Of a stretch of DNA of 64,000 nucleotides, positions 33,955 to 41,821 are shown one piece after another. A model generated the notes under the pieces. The model did no database searches. It was not told the DNA's origin and saw nothing but the letters and a program-made list of their open reading frames with translations. Origin of the DNA: Brachyspira murdochii DSM 12563 (lineage in GTDB: Bacteria; Spirochaetota; Brachyspiria; Brachyspirales; Brachyspiraceae); contig NC_014150.1 of assembly GCF_000092845.1 (NCBI RefSeq), positions 2,603,510 through 2,667,509 on the forward strand. Reading direction: 5' to 3'. How positions within the stretch are numbered: the stretch's first letter is position 1; each line of letters begins with the position of its first letter. Both the position numbers and the translations under genes were made by a program.

Positions 33955-34968
33955 TTATTCATATATTTTTATGGCTCTCTCTATATTAGATAATGTTACA
34001 GGTATATACGGTATTATAACATATTTATTATTATAAAAATTAAAATGTGTTCCGTCTAAAGGTGATTTGCCGTTTATTATATTGCTTGATATAGAAGATA
34101 ATACTTCAGCCTGAATTGCTGGATTTTGAAGCACTGTAGCAAATATACCGTAATTTTTTATCTCTTCTAAACATTCTGGTATGCCGTCTATTCCTATTAT
34201 TGGTATATAGTTAAGCATTCTGCTGTTTTTGTTAAGTCCTAATTTTCTTAATGTTTCTAATGCCCCTAATGCCATATAATCATTATTGCATATAATATAT
34301 TCTATTTTCTCTCCATATTTGGCAATTAGATTTTCCATTACTTTTGATGCATTATCCTTTTTTCCCATAGCAGAAACTTCGGATAATATATCCATTCTTA
34401 TATTGTTTGATGATATATATTTTTTCATGTATTCTGTTCTCTTTATTGTGTCAGGGTCATTAATGTCTCCTTTTATTATAACAGCCTGTATTTTTCCGTC
34501 CTGATTTTTATCCCAATTAAGTCTGTTTTTCCAGCTTTCTGCTATTACTCTGCCCTGAGCCATTCCAGCCTCGTCGCTAGTGCCTCCAATATACCATACT
34601 TTATCATATGTGTTCATAACTTCTGGATTTGGTTCTCTATTAAAAAATACTATAGGTGTATTTTTTATGCTTACTTTGTCTATTACTTTTTGTGCCTGAC
34701 TTTTATCTACTAAATTAACAGCAAGTAAATTAACATTCTTTTTTAAAAGCATTTCTATCTGGGCATTTTGGGTAGATTGGCTATTGTAAGAGTCAACTAT
34801 AAGCAAGGAAGATTTTATATTTTTTTCTATATATTGTTTTAAATATTTCATATAATTATCATCATACCTGTAAAGTGCTACACCTATGGAATTGTTTTTT
34901 TTCTGTGTGTATAAAATAAGAGAAGATGATAATAATAATATAAATAATAAAATAAAAAATTTCTTCAT
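33955..34968 (-). CDS. MglB-type binding protein, copy 4 of 4, diverged pocket and no lipobox
   Basis: This 337-residue paralogue has the family fold, with YRYDDNYM, DKNQDGKIQ calcium loop, NNDYMA and IGIDGIPE. It departs at key positions: the stacking Phe becomes Tyr, the block that holds the sugar-binding His reads GDINDPDTIKRT (His lost; Asp and Arg kept), the stacking Trp becomes Gly (SAMGKK), and VLND becomes VLQN. Its signal peptide (MKKFFILLFILLLSSSLILYTQ) has no Cys, so it would be soluble in the periplasm or held by an uncleaved helix. It probably binds a different ligand. It is separated from copy 3 by 148 bp. Confidence 0.88.
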   Translation of the reverse strand: MKKFFILLFILLLSSSLILYTQKKNNSIGVALYRYDDNYMKYLKQYIEKNIKSSLLIVDSYNSQSTQNAQIEMLLKKNVNLLAVNLVDKSQAQKVIDKVSIKNTPIVFFNREPNPEVMNTYDKVWYIGGTSDEAGMAQGRVIAESWKNRLNWDKNQDGKIQAVIIKGDINDPDTIKRTEYMKKYISSNNIRMDILSEVSAMGKKDNASKVMENLIAKYGEKIEYIICNNDYMALGALETLRKLGLNKNSRMLNYIPIIGIDGIPECLEEIKNYGIFATVLQNPAIQAEVLSSISSNIINGKSPLDGTHFNFYNNKYVIIPYIPVTLSNIERAIKIYE

Positions 34969-35053
34969 TTGTAAATGCTCCTAATGCCTTTAATATTGCT
35001 TTTAAATTATAGTTTAATAGTTTTTATTGTCAAGTAATATAATTTTATTTTTA

Positions 35054-37380
35054 TTAAATCCTGCTTTTTGATAAATATTTTATGACTAAATACAATGCTA
35101 AAATAATAATAACTATGATATGTGAAAAGGCACTTATATAATTAGAAATTATAAAATATTTTGGTACTTCCCATTTCACCTCTTTAAAACTTAAAAAATT
35201 ATCTAACTTTTCAGTATCATTAGTAGAAAATCCGCTGAACTGGGGAAAATCATCATTAAAAAATATTAAACTTCTAGGATCAGTAAAATTGTATCGTCCG
35301 TCAATTATTTTGTATGGAGAGCCTTCTTCTTTTGCTTTGAAAGTTTCTAATCCATATCCATATATAGATTCATAGGGAAGTCTTGATGTATTTAATTTAT
35401 AATTATCATTTGTAAAATCCATCATATTATTAATCTCTGATTTATTATTTATATATGTTACTTTATATTTACTATGATTATTTTTTATTGCCATAAATAC
35501 ATCATTATCAAAATCTATATTAATTTCCTTAAAATTATTATTAATACTGTATATATTTATAAATTTATATGAATATAGTATAGAAGTTGATAATATTATG
35601 AATAAAATCATATTGCTTTTATTATTGAATTTAAACTTGTTAAATAGTATAGAAAATATCATAACAATGGGTATTATTAAAGAACTTGATATTCTATAAT
35701 GTAAATTTACATATCTTAATTTTGTGAAACTAGAACGTATAATACCATTTGCAAAAAATAAATCACAGTACAAATAAATAAATATTAGTAAAAATATAAT
35801 ATTAAATTTATATTTTCTTATAAATTCTTTTTTTTCTTCTAAAGAGGAATTTTTTAAATTATAAAATATCATAATTGCAATTAATATAATCATAAAAACA
35901 GGCATAGCTATATCTCTCTCCCAAATAAGACTATTAAAATCTCTTGTATAGCTTATAATATTTTGAATAGGTGTTAAAAAAGTATTGATAATATTTCTTG
36001 TAATGTATATTGGATCATTGGTATGTATACCTTGTTCTCCTCTTTCTATAAGCCTTCCAAAATATACAGACATTATAAATTTAGACATTGATAATATTAT
36101 AGATAATAAAAACGAAGCTATTATAGAAATACATTGATATATAAATTTTTTATTTGCTTTAAATAAAATAGAATCAACTGCAATTAGTGTAAAACAAGTA
36201 TAGAAAAATACTGTTTGCATAGCACCGCCAAATAGCATCATTGAAAATAATAGTGCATTTATTAATATTCTTATAATATAATTAAATTTGTCAGAGAAAG
36301 AAAGATATACTATTAATGCTGTAAGAGGATGATATAAAAAAGCCCAATGTCCTACCATTATATGATATATATAATATCCTGTAAAAGAAAAAAGTATTGA
36401 TGACATTAAAGATATTTCAAAGTTTAATTTTAGTACCTCTTTACTAAAACAATAATATGATATAAAACCTATTATAGAAAATATAAGTGTACATAATAAA
36501 TATGCTTTCCAAAAAGGCATTATATATCTTAAAAAATAAAATATAGAAAATTGGTCATACTGAGGATTGGGGTATGATATTAATCCTGCACCAAATAATG
36601 GAGATGCAAACTCTATATTAAAAATACCATTATTTTCAGCATAAGTTAATAAAGAATATGCTCTTGGAAGTATCATACTAATATCTTCACCTACAAAAGG
36701 ATAGTATAAATTAATAATAAATATATTTGCTATTCCTACTAATATAGATATTGTTATAACTATTAGAAATTTATACTTATTATTTAACATAAGCTCTTTT
36801 ATAAATGGCTGTTTAATATTAAATATAAAATAAAAAGATATTACTAAAAATATACCTATGTAGTTGAATGATAATTTTAAAAAAACATTGCTTATTACTG
36901 CAAATACAAAGAAATATAAATATAAAAATAATGCTCTATATTTTATATTTTTTACTAATATAGCGGTAATTACTGATATCATAAAAAGACATATTATTAT
37001 GCATATCATATATACTTCTTCTTTGAGCTTAAGTATATATTCTGCCTTATATTCTTTATTATTATTTAATTTTTCTGATGATAATATTTCTATTTTTTAT
37101 CACCATTTTTTATACTAATTACTTCTTTTATATAGTATGGAAGTTTTTTATTATTTAAAAATATATAGTATAAATCGCTTTGCTTAAATATTGGATCTTT
37201 AGTTTGTATATTAACTAAATATCTAAATATTTTTTCACCGCTTATTGTGTTTGATTCTTCTAACATATATATATCAGATATATAACAATCTCTTGATATA
37301 TTTCCTAATATTGAAAAAGAAATCATAAAACTTAGAGACAATATAAATATAATAATAGGCACTATAATTTTTTTTATCAT
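35054..37380 (-). pseudogene. Polytopic membrane protein (YfhO/GT-C-like), split by a frameshift in an A tract
   Basis: Two minus-strand frames together make one protein. The first (37380-37090, 96 residues) has an N-terminal membrane helix and a periplasmic segment ending VISIKNGDKK. The second (ATG 37009 to 35054, 651 residues) has about 13 membrane helices, motifs such as FVGEDISMILPRAYS, NPQYDQFS and VGHWAFLYHP, and a C-terminal periplasmic domain, resembling YfhO or other GT-C type glycosyl transfer proteins. Between them an A6 run (plus T6 at 37093-37098) leads to TAG; adding one A would continue KKIEILSSEKLNNNKEY... into the second frame without a stop. It may be a pseudogene, a phase-variable gene, a slippage site or a sequencing error. 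Confidence 0.72.
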
Positions 37381-37520
37381 TTATTACTCTTTTTTATTTT
37401 TTTTAAATTATATATTAATAATTAATAAATTACTATTTATAACATCTATTTTATTTTTTAAAATACTTTATAATAAAGAAGTTATCATTAATAATAATTA
37501 ATAATTAGGAATAAAATAAT

Positions 37521-38582
37521 ATGAATAAAGCAGAAGTAAAAATAAAAAATGATATAAATATTAACTATGATATTTTAGTTCAAAAGGGATTAATAAAAGA
37601 AACAGGCAAATTAGTAAAAAATATATTAAGAGGAAAAAGAGCTTTAATAGTTACAGATGATATAGTAGATAAACTTTATACTGACACTGTAAAAGAAAGT
37701 TTGGAAAAAGAAAATATTATAACTTCTGTATGCGTTCTTAAAAATGGAGAACCTAATAAAAATATAGAAAGTATAATTGATATTTTCTCTTCTCTTGCCA
37801 AAAACGAATTAAGCCGTAAAGATATAATAATAGCATTAGGCGGAGGAGTAATAGGGGATATGGCTGGATATGCTGCTGCTTCTTGGATGAGGGGTATTGA
37901 TTTTGTGCAGATTCCTACTACATTGCTTGCATGTGTAGATTCTTCTGTTGGCGGTAAAACTGGTATTAATATAAAAGAAGGAAAAAACCTAGTAGGAGCT
38001 TTTCACAGCCCTAAACTCGTTATAATAGACAGCAATACTTTATTAAGCCTTCCTAAAAGGGAGTTCAATGAAGGAATGGCTGAAGTGATAAAGCATGCAT
38101 TTTTATTTGATGAAAAACTTTTAGAGCTTATAGAGGATCACTGTTATAATAATGCTGAATTGGATATGGATTATATACTTAAAAGAAACTGTGAATTAAA
38201 GGCTCATATTGTAGAAATAGATTATAAAGAGCAGAGAGAGAGAATGTTTTTAAACTTCGGTCATACTATAGGACATAGTGTGGAAAATGCTGCAGGTTAT
38301 GGTGTGCTGCTTCATGGAGAGGCTGTTGCTATAGGTATGATTTTTGCTATAGAGTACGGCATTAAAAAATCTATAACAAAAGATAAAAATATATTAGAAA
38401 GAGCTAAAAATATATTAAAAGCATTTTCTTTGCCTATAGCTATACCTGATAATATAGATTTGAAAGAGGCTATTAAACTTGACAAAAAAAGAAGTGATGA
38501 TAAAATCAATTTTGTATTTTTAGAATCTATTGGAAAACCTTGTGTTGAAAAAGTAAGTATTGATGATATTCTAAATGAATAA
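37521..38582 (+). CDS. aroB: 3-dehydroquinate synthase
   Basis: The NAD-dependent second enzyme of the shikimate pathway turns DAHP into 3-dehydroquinate. The 353-residue protein has ALGGGVIGDMAGYAA (near residue 110), QIPTTLLACVDSSVGGKTGIN, the KNLVGAFHSP block, the zinc ligands in EGMAEVIKHA, LNFGHTIGHSVE and LLHGEAVAIGM (Glu, His, His), and KRSDDKINFVF. All catalytic landmarks are present. Other shikimate genes in the window, aroD and aroE, lie 20 kb away and are not in an operon with it. The last 20 bp, including the stop, are repeated upstream of the next gene. Confidence 0.96.
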   Translation: MNKAEVKIKNDININYDILVQKGLIKETGKLVKNILRGKRALIVTDDIVDKLYTDTVKESLEKENIITSVCVLKNGEPNKNIESIIDIFSSLAKNELSRKDIIIALGGGVIGDMAGYAAASWMRGIDFVQIPTTLLACVDSSVGGKTGINIKEGKNLVGAFHSPKLVIIDSNTLLSLPKREFNEGMAEVIKHAFLFDEKLLELIEDHCYNNAELDMDYILKRNCELKAHIVEIDYKEQRERMFLNFGHTIGHSVENAAGYGVLLHGEAVAIGMIFAIEYGIKKSITKDKNILERAKNILKAFSLPIAIPDNIDLKEAIKLDKKRSDDKINFVFLESIGKPCVEKVSIDDILNE

Positions 38583-38670
38583 ATTTACTTTTGTAATTAT
38601 GTTTTCTATTGTTATTAATATTATGATTAATGATATTGGTAAATATTATGAGTATTACAATTTTAATTAA
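38575..38670 (+). pseudogene. Truncated 31-codon remnant overlapping the aroB stop
   Basis: An ATG inside the last codons of aroB opens a 31-residue frame, MNKFTFVIMFSIVINIMI..., that resembles the signal peptide of the next gene (MNKFILALMLSIVMLVLC). The DNA GATATTCTAAATGAATAAAT occurs at 38566 and again at 38759. It looks like a leftover or duplicate 5' end of the secreted-protein gene, not a functional gene. Confidence 0.5.
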
Positions 38671-38708
38671 AAAGAATAAAAACTAAATTTGATTAATGAA
38701 AACAAAAA

Positions 38709-38737
38709 ATTACAAACTTAAAAATTTTTAGTATTTT
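38709..38737 (+). promoter_or_regulatory. Promoter-like dispersed 29-mer upstream of the secreted-protein gene
   Basis: ATTACA, the conserved 17-nt AACTTAAAAATTTTTAG and TATTTT. The hexamers are weaker than in other copies. It lies 32 bp before the ATG at 38769, close for a promoter but possible with a short leader. Confidence 0.45.
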
Positions 38738-38768
38738 TTACAAAAAATGAGTATGGAGGATATTCTAA

Positions 38769-39440
38769 ATGAATAAATTTATTTTGGCACTTATGCTTTC
38801 TATTGTCATGCTTGTATTATGTGCCGCTAATACAAAATCTGATAAAAAAACAAAATACGAAAATACAAAAACAGAAGTAATAGGTTCTGCTTCTATTGAT
38901 ATAAAAAATAATAGTTACACTAATATAGATAAATATGTTATAAAAACTTTAGATGCTTATAAAGTATATACAAATAAATATAATGATATAATTAACATAA
39001 ATGGAAATAAATATTATATTTCTAGTGTATATACTTTTAATATTGATGATGAAAGTTTTTATGAAAAACAAGATTCGGAGGATTATGTTTATATAAGTAT
39101 ATGGAAACTAAATAATAATAAGGCAGATTTTGTTTCTGCTTTTTATCCCATTAGTGCATCTTCAGAAATAGATTATATATCTTCTAATATTACTAATAAT
39201 ATGCTTGAATTTGAAATAGCTCGTTATTCTACTAGCTATCAATATGTTAATTATTATAAATTTAATATAGTTGAAAATAATAATACAATTAATTTTTATC
39301 TTACTAACTTTTCAGAAAAAACTCCTGAGCGGGATTATAATACAGGAGAAATATCAGATGTTGAATATATATTTGAGCATGATAATGTTAATATGAATGA
39401 TCTTGGTAAATTAGGTTACGGATATTATAATCTTAATTAA
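38769..39440 (+). CDS. Secreted protein of unknown function
   Basis: I do not recognise the family. The 223-residue product has a signal peptide (MNKFILALMLSIVMLVLCAA) with a Cys at residue 18 whose context, LVLC, is a poor lipobox. The mature part is rich in Asn, Tyr, Ser and Asp, with likely beta strands such as NGNKYYISSVYTFNI and YQYVNYYKFNI, and so could be a beta-rich periplasmic or surface-exposed domain. A TGGAGG site precedes the ATG. It shares a 20-bp 5' repeat with the end of aroB and ends in a strong terminator. Confidence 0.72.
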   Translation: MNKFILALMLSIVMLVLCAANTKSDKKTKYENTKTEVIGSASIDIKNNSYTNIDKYVIKTLDAYKVYTNKYNDIININGNKYYISSVYTFNIDDESFYEKQDSEDYVYISIWKLNNNKADFVSAFYPISASSEIDYISSNITNNMLEFEIARYSTSYQYVNYYKFNIVENNNTINFYLTNFSEKTPERDYNTGEISDVEYIFEHDNVNMNDLGKLGYGYYNLN

Positions 39441-39450
39441 TAAATAATTA

Positions 39451-39489
39451 AGAGGCATTAACTTTTTTATAAGCTAATGCCTCTTTTTT
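39451..39489. terminator. Bidirectional terminator after the secreted-protein gene
   Basis: Stem AGAGGCATTA/TAATGCCTCT (39451-39460 and 39475-39484) is followed by TTTTTT on the plus strand. The minus-strand flavodoxin gene ends 21 bp further on. Confidence 0.88.
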
Positions 39490-39509
39490 GTTTTAGGATT
39501 TATTTTTAT

Positions 39510-39941
39510 TTATGCTTTCACCAATGCCTCGCCTAAACTCACACATTCACTTACAGCATTATCATCTGGAGTGAGATTTGCGATAAGTCCGTCTTTAACT
39601 AAAGAAGCACCTGCCGAACTTACATCCTCCTGCCAATTTCTCATCCATTCGCCATCGCCCCAATCATAAGAACCGAATAAAGCAACTTTTTTTCCTGATA
39701 AACTTCCTCTTATGGAATCATAAAAAGGCTGAAATTCAGACTCTTCCAAAACTTCTGCTCCCATAGCAGGACAGCCTAATGCTATTTTTGAATAGTTATT
39801 TATATTTGCCGCATTGAAACTTGATACACTAAAAATATCAGCTTCTCCTCCAGCATTTTCCACACCTTTTTTTACATTTTGAGCCATTAATTCAGTATTA
39901 CCTGTGCCGCTCCAATATATTATTCCTATTTTATTACTCAT
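39510..39941 (-). CDS. Flavodoxin
   Basis: The 143-residue FMN electron carrier has the phosphate-binding loop WSGTGNTELMAQ (residues 10-21), LGCPAMGAEVLEE near residue 58 and FGSYDWGDGEWM near 92, both flavin-contacting loops. It replaces ferredoxin when iron is scarce in many bacteria. It is second in a probable operon after the DUF3793 gene, with 39 bp between them and a CCTCC-complementary GGAGG site. The operon promoter is overlapped by palindromic operators, so iron or redox control is plausible. Confidence 0.93.
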   Translation of the reverse strand: MSNKIGIIYWSGTGNTELMAQNVKKGVENAGGEADIFSVSSFNAANINNYSKIALGCPAMGAEVLEESEFQPFYDSIRGSLSGKKVALFGSYDWGDGEWMRNWQEDVSSAGASLVKDGLIANLTPDDNAVSECVSLGEALVKA

Positions 39942-39980
39942 ATTATTACCTCCTTACGTAATAAATAATAATTTTTATTA

Positions 39981-40547
39981 TTATAAAGAATGAAGTTTGT
40001 AATCGTCCATTATCTCCAAAATGCCCTTTCCTCTTAAAAATGTATTTATATAAAAAGTTCTGCATCTATTATAATTATCAAAAGTTTTTAGAGCTTCTTT
40101 TTTATTATGATACACTTTCCAATATCCTGTATATAAACTATTTTTTCCATAGTTATTTATAAAGCCGTTTATGTCTATAAGCGGATAACCTAAAAATATA
40201 CCTATTTCATGAGGAAAAGTTTTAGAATACTGCATTCTTCTTTTTAAAATTCCTATGCTTTCATATATATTTTTTGACCTATATCCGTAATTTTTCAAAA
40301 ACTTAAAAATATTATCATCTGATAAATAATTTTCTAACGCTTTTTTGTTATAAACATAAACTACAGCCTTATTATTATAATATTTTATAACAGCTACATT
40401 TATACCTCTTTTGTTTAGAATATTGTTGTATAAAGAAATTTTTTTATTAAGTTCTTCTTTAAACTTATATTCATAAGTAAATATATTAGCTATTTTTATA
40501 CCCGATAGAGTGGGGGCACAATGGTCAATAATTAATTTATCAAACAT
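39981..40547 (-). CDS. DUF3793 family protein
   Basis: The 188-residue protein matches the DUF3793 pattern: IDHCAPTLSGIKIANIFTY at the N-terminus, FPHEIGIFLGYPLIDINGFI near residue 122, YTGYWKVYHNKKEAL and a Cys in NRCRTFYI. The biochemical function is unknown. In other bacteria this family is often found beside flavodoxin, as here. It has no signal peptide. AGGAG precedes its start, and two palindromic operators lie in its promoter region. Together with flavodoxin, this suggests a role in iron- or redox-responsive physiology. Confidence 0.85.
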   Translation of the reverse strand: MFDKLIIDHCAPTLSGIKIANIFTYEYKFKEELNKKISLYNNILNKRGINVAVIKYYNNKAVVYVYNKKALENYLSDDNIFKFLKNYGYRSKNIYESIGILKRRMQYSKTFPHEIGIFLGYPLIDINGFINNYGKNSLYTGYWKVYHNKKEALKTFDNYNRCRTFYINTFLRGKGILEIMDDYKLHSL

Positions 40548-40560
40548 TCAATCTCCTATT

Positions 40561-40620
40561 GTTAGACTATTCTAACATATAGATTAAAAATTGTCAACAG
40601 TTTTGTTAGTATATTCTAAC
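40561..40620 (-). promoter_or_regulatory. Promoter with two palindromic operators before the DUF3793-flavodoxin operon
   Basis: The minus strand carries TTGACA (40597-40592), a 17-bp spacer and TAGAAT (40574-40569). Operator one, GTTAGACTATTCTAAC on the plus strand (40561-40576), covers the -10. Operator two, GTTAGTATATTCTAAC (40605-40620), lies just upstream of the -35. The second is identical to the sites at 9471 and 10198. Occupancy of operator one would block polymerase, so repression is the simplest model. Confidence 0.72.
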
Positions 40621-40671
40621 ATTTTTTTGAAAAATTTATTATTTTTATTATTATTGCTAATAAAATAAGAA

Positions 40672-41595
40672 TTAAATAAAACTAATGATTATACAGAATA
40701 TCAATGACATTATAATTTGAAGCGATAAAAAACCAGATATGAATTTATTAATTTTTTCATTATTTGTATACATTAATAGTATGAAAGGCGATGGAGATAG
40801 AAAATATATAATCATAGACTTTACAAGAATTGAATTTACAGTGATTATTTTTGACATAACAAATAAAGCCAATGATATTAATACCGCCATAGTAGCAAAT
40901 CTTACAAAGAATAATTTAATTGCTTTTTTGAATATATCTATTTCAAATTCAAGTTCGGCACCTATACATATTAATATCATAGGGGATAAAGGCTCTGCTA
41001 AAAAAGATATTATTCTATTGTATGTAGATGCAAAATTTGAATTATCAATTTTTTCTCCAAAATTAAATAAAGCACCTATTATACCCAATATAAGGCTTAT
41101 TATTATTGGGCTTTGGAATATAGATTTTATTATTTGTTTGGCACTTTGTTTATTTCCAGATATTAAAGTCAATCCTGTTGTAACTACTGTAAAAACAAAT
41201 ATATTATTTACCATATCCATTTGTATTATTTGAAAGAGATTATCTTTTCCTATAATCATATTGAGCATAGCTAAAGCAAACATTCCGCTTTCAATACAGG
41301 TATTTGTATAAGGAACATATTTTTTTATATCATCTGTAAATAATGGCTTATACAAGAATCCTAACAAATATGCAGAAAATATAATTATAAATCCAGATAT
41401 TATTAATACTATAGAATCCTTATTAAATGTACCATGGATAATGATATTAAAAAAAGTGAATGGAAGAAATAAATTAACTGCTAAATTTTTTATAGTTTTT
41501 ATTCCTTCATTACTGATTATATTGAAATGTTTTAATATTTTACCGAATGCTATTAAAAGAAATATAGGAAGTATTAGTTCTATAATAGTATACAT
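40672..41595 (-). CDS. AEC-family transporter
   Basis: The 307-residue protein has ten predicted membrane helices in two halves, typical of the auxin efflux carrier (AEC) family, with a Pro-containing helix near the start (ELILPIFLLIAFGKILK) and the family-like NLAVNLFLPFTFFN segment near residue 40, and ESGMFALAMLNMIIG near 105. Members carry carboxylates such as malate or other organic acids, but the substrate here is unknown. I use the ATG at 41595; the in-frame TTG at 41607 is less likely. It stands alone between the DUF3793 operon and htpG. Confidence 0.86.
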   Translation of the reverse strand: MYTIIELILPIFLLIAFGKILKHFNIISNEGIKTIKNLAVNLFLPFTFFNIIIHGTFNKDSIVLIISGFIIIFSAYLLGFLYKPLFTDDIKKYVPYTNTCIESGMFALAMLNMIIGKDNLFQIIQMDMVNNIFVFTVVTTGLTLISGNKQSAKQIIKSIFQSPIIISLILGIIGALFNFGEKIDNSNFASTYNRIISFLAEPLSPMILICIGAELEFEIDIFKKAIKLFFVRFATMAVLISLALFVMSKIITVNSILVKSMIIYFLSPSPFILLMYTNNEKINKFISGFLSLQIIMSLIFCIIISFI

Positions 41596-41821
41596 TTTTT
41601 TACCCAAATATCTTATTATGATATATATAGTATATAAAATATTATATAAATAATTAAAATTTATTGTAATAAAATATTTGCTTTTTTTTAAATTTTTATT
41701 ATAATTATAAAATATTCACAAACTTTTATATATTTAGACTTTATATATTCACTTTAATACTTTTATATTTAATCTTTAACCTTTAAAGAATTTTAAATAA
41801 CTAAATTAAGGAGTTTATATT

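Noticed and set aside
41608-41821. CIRCE heat-shock operator before htpG
   Set aside because: No TTAGCACTC-type inverted repeat is present.
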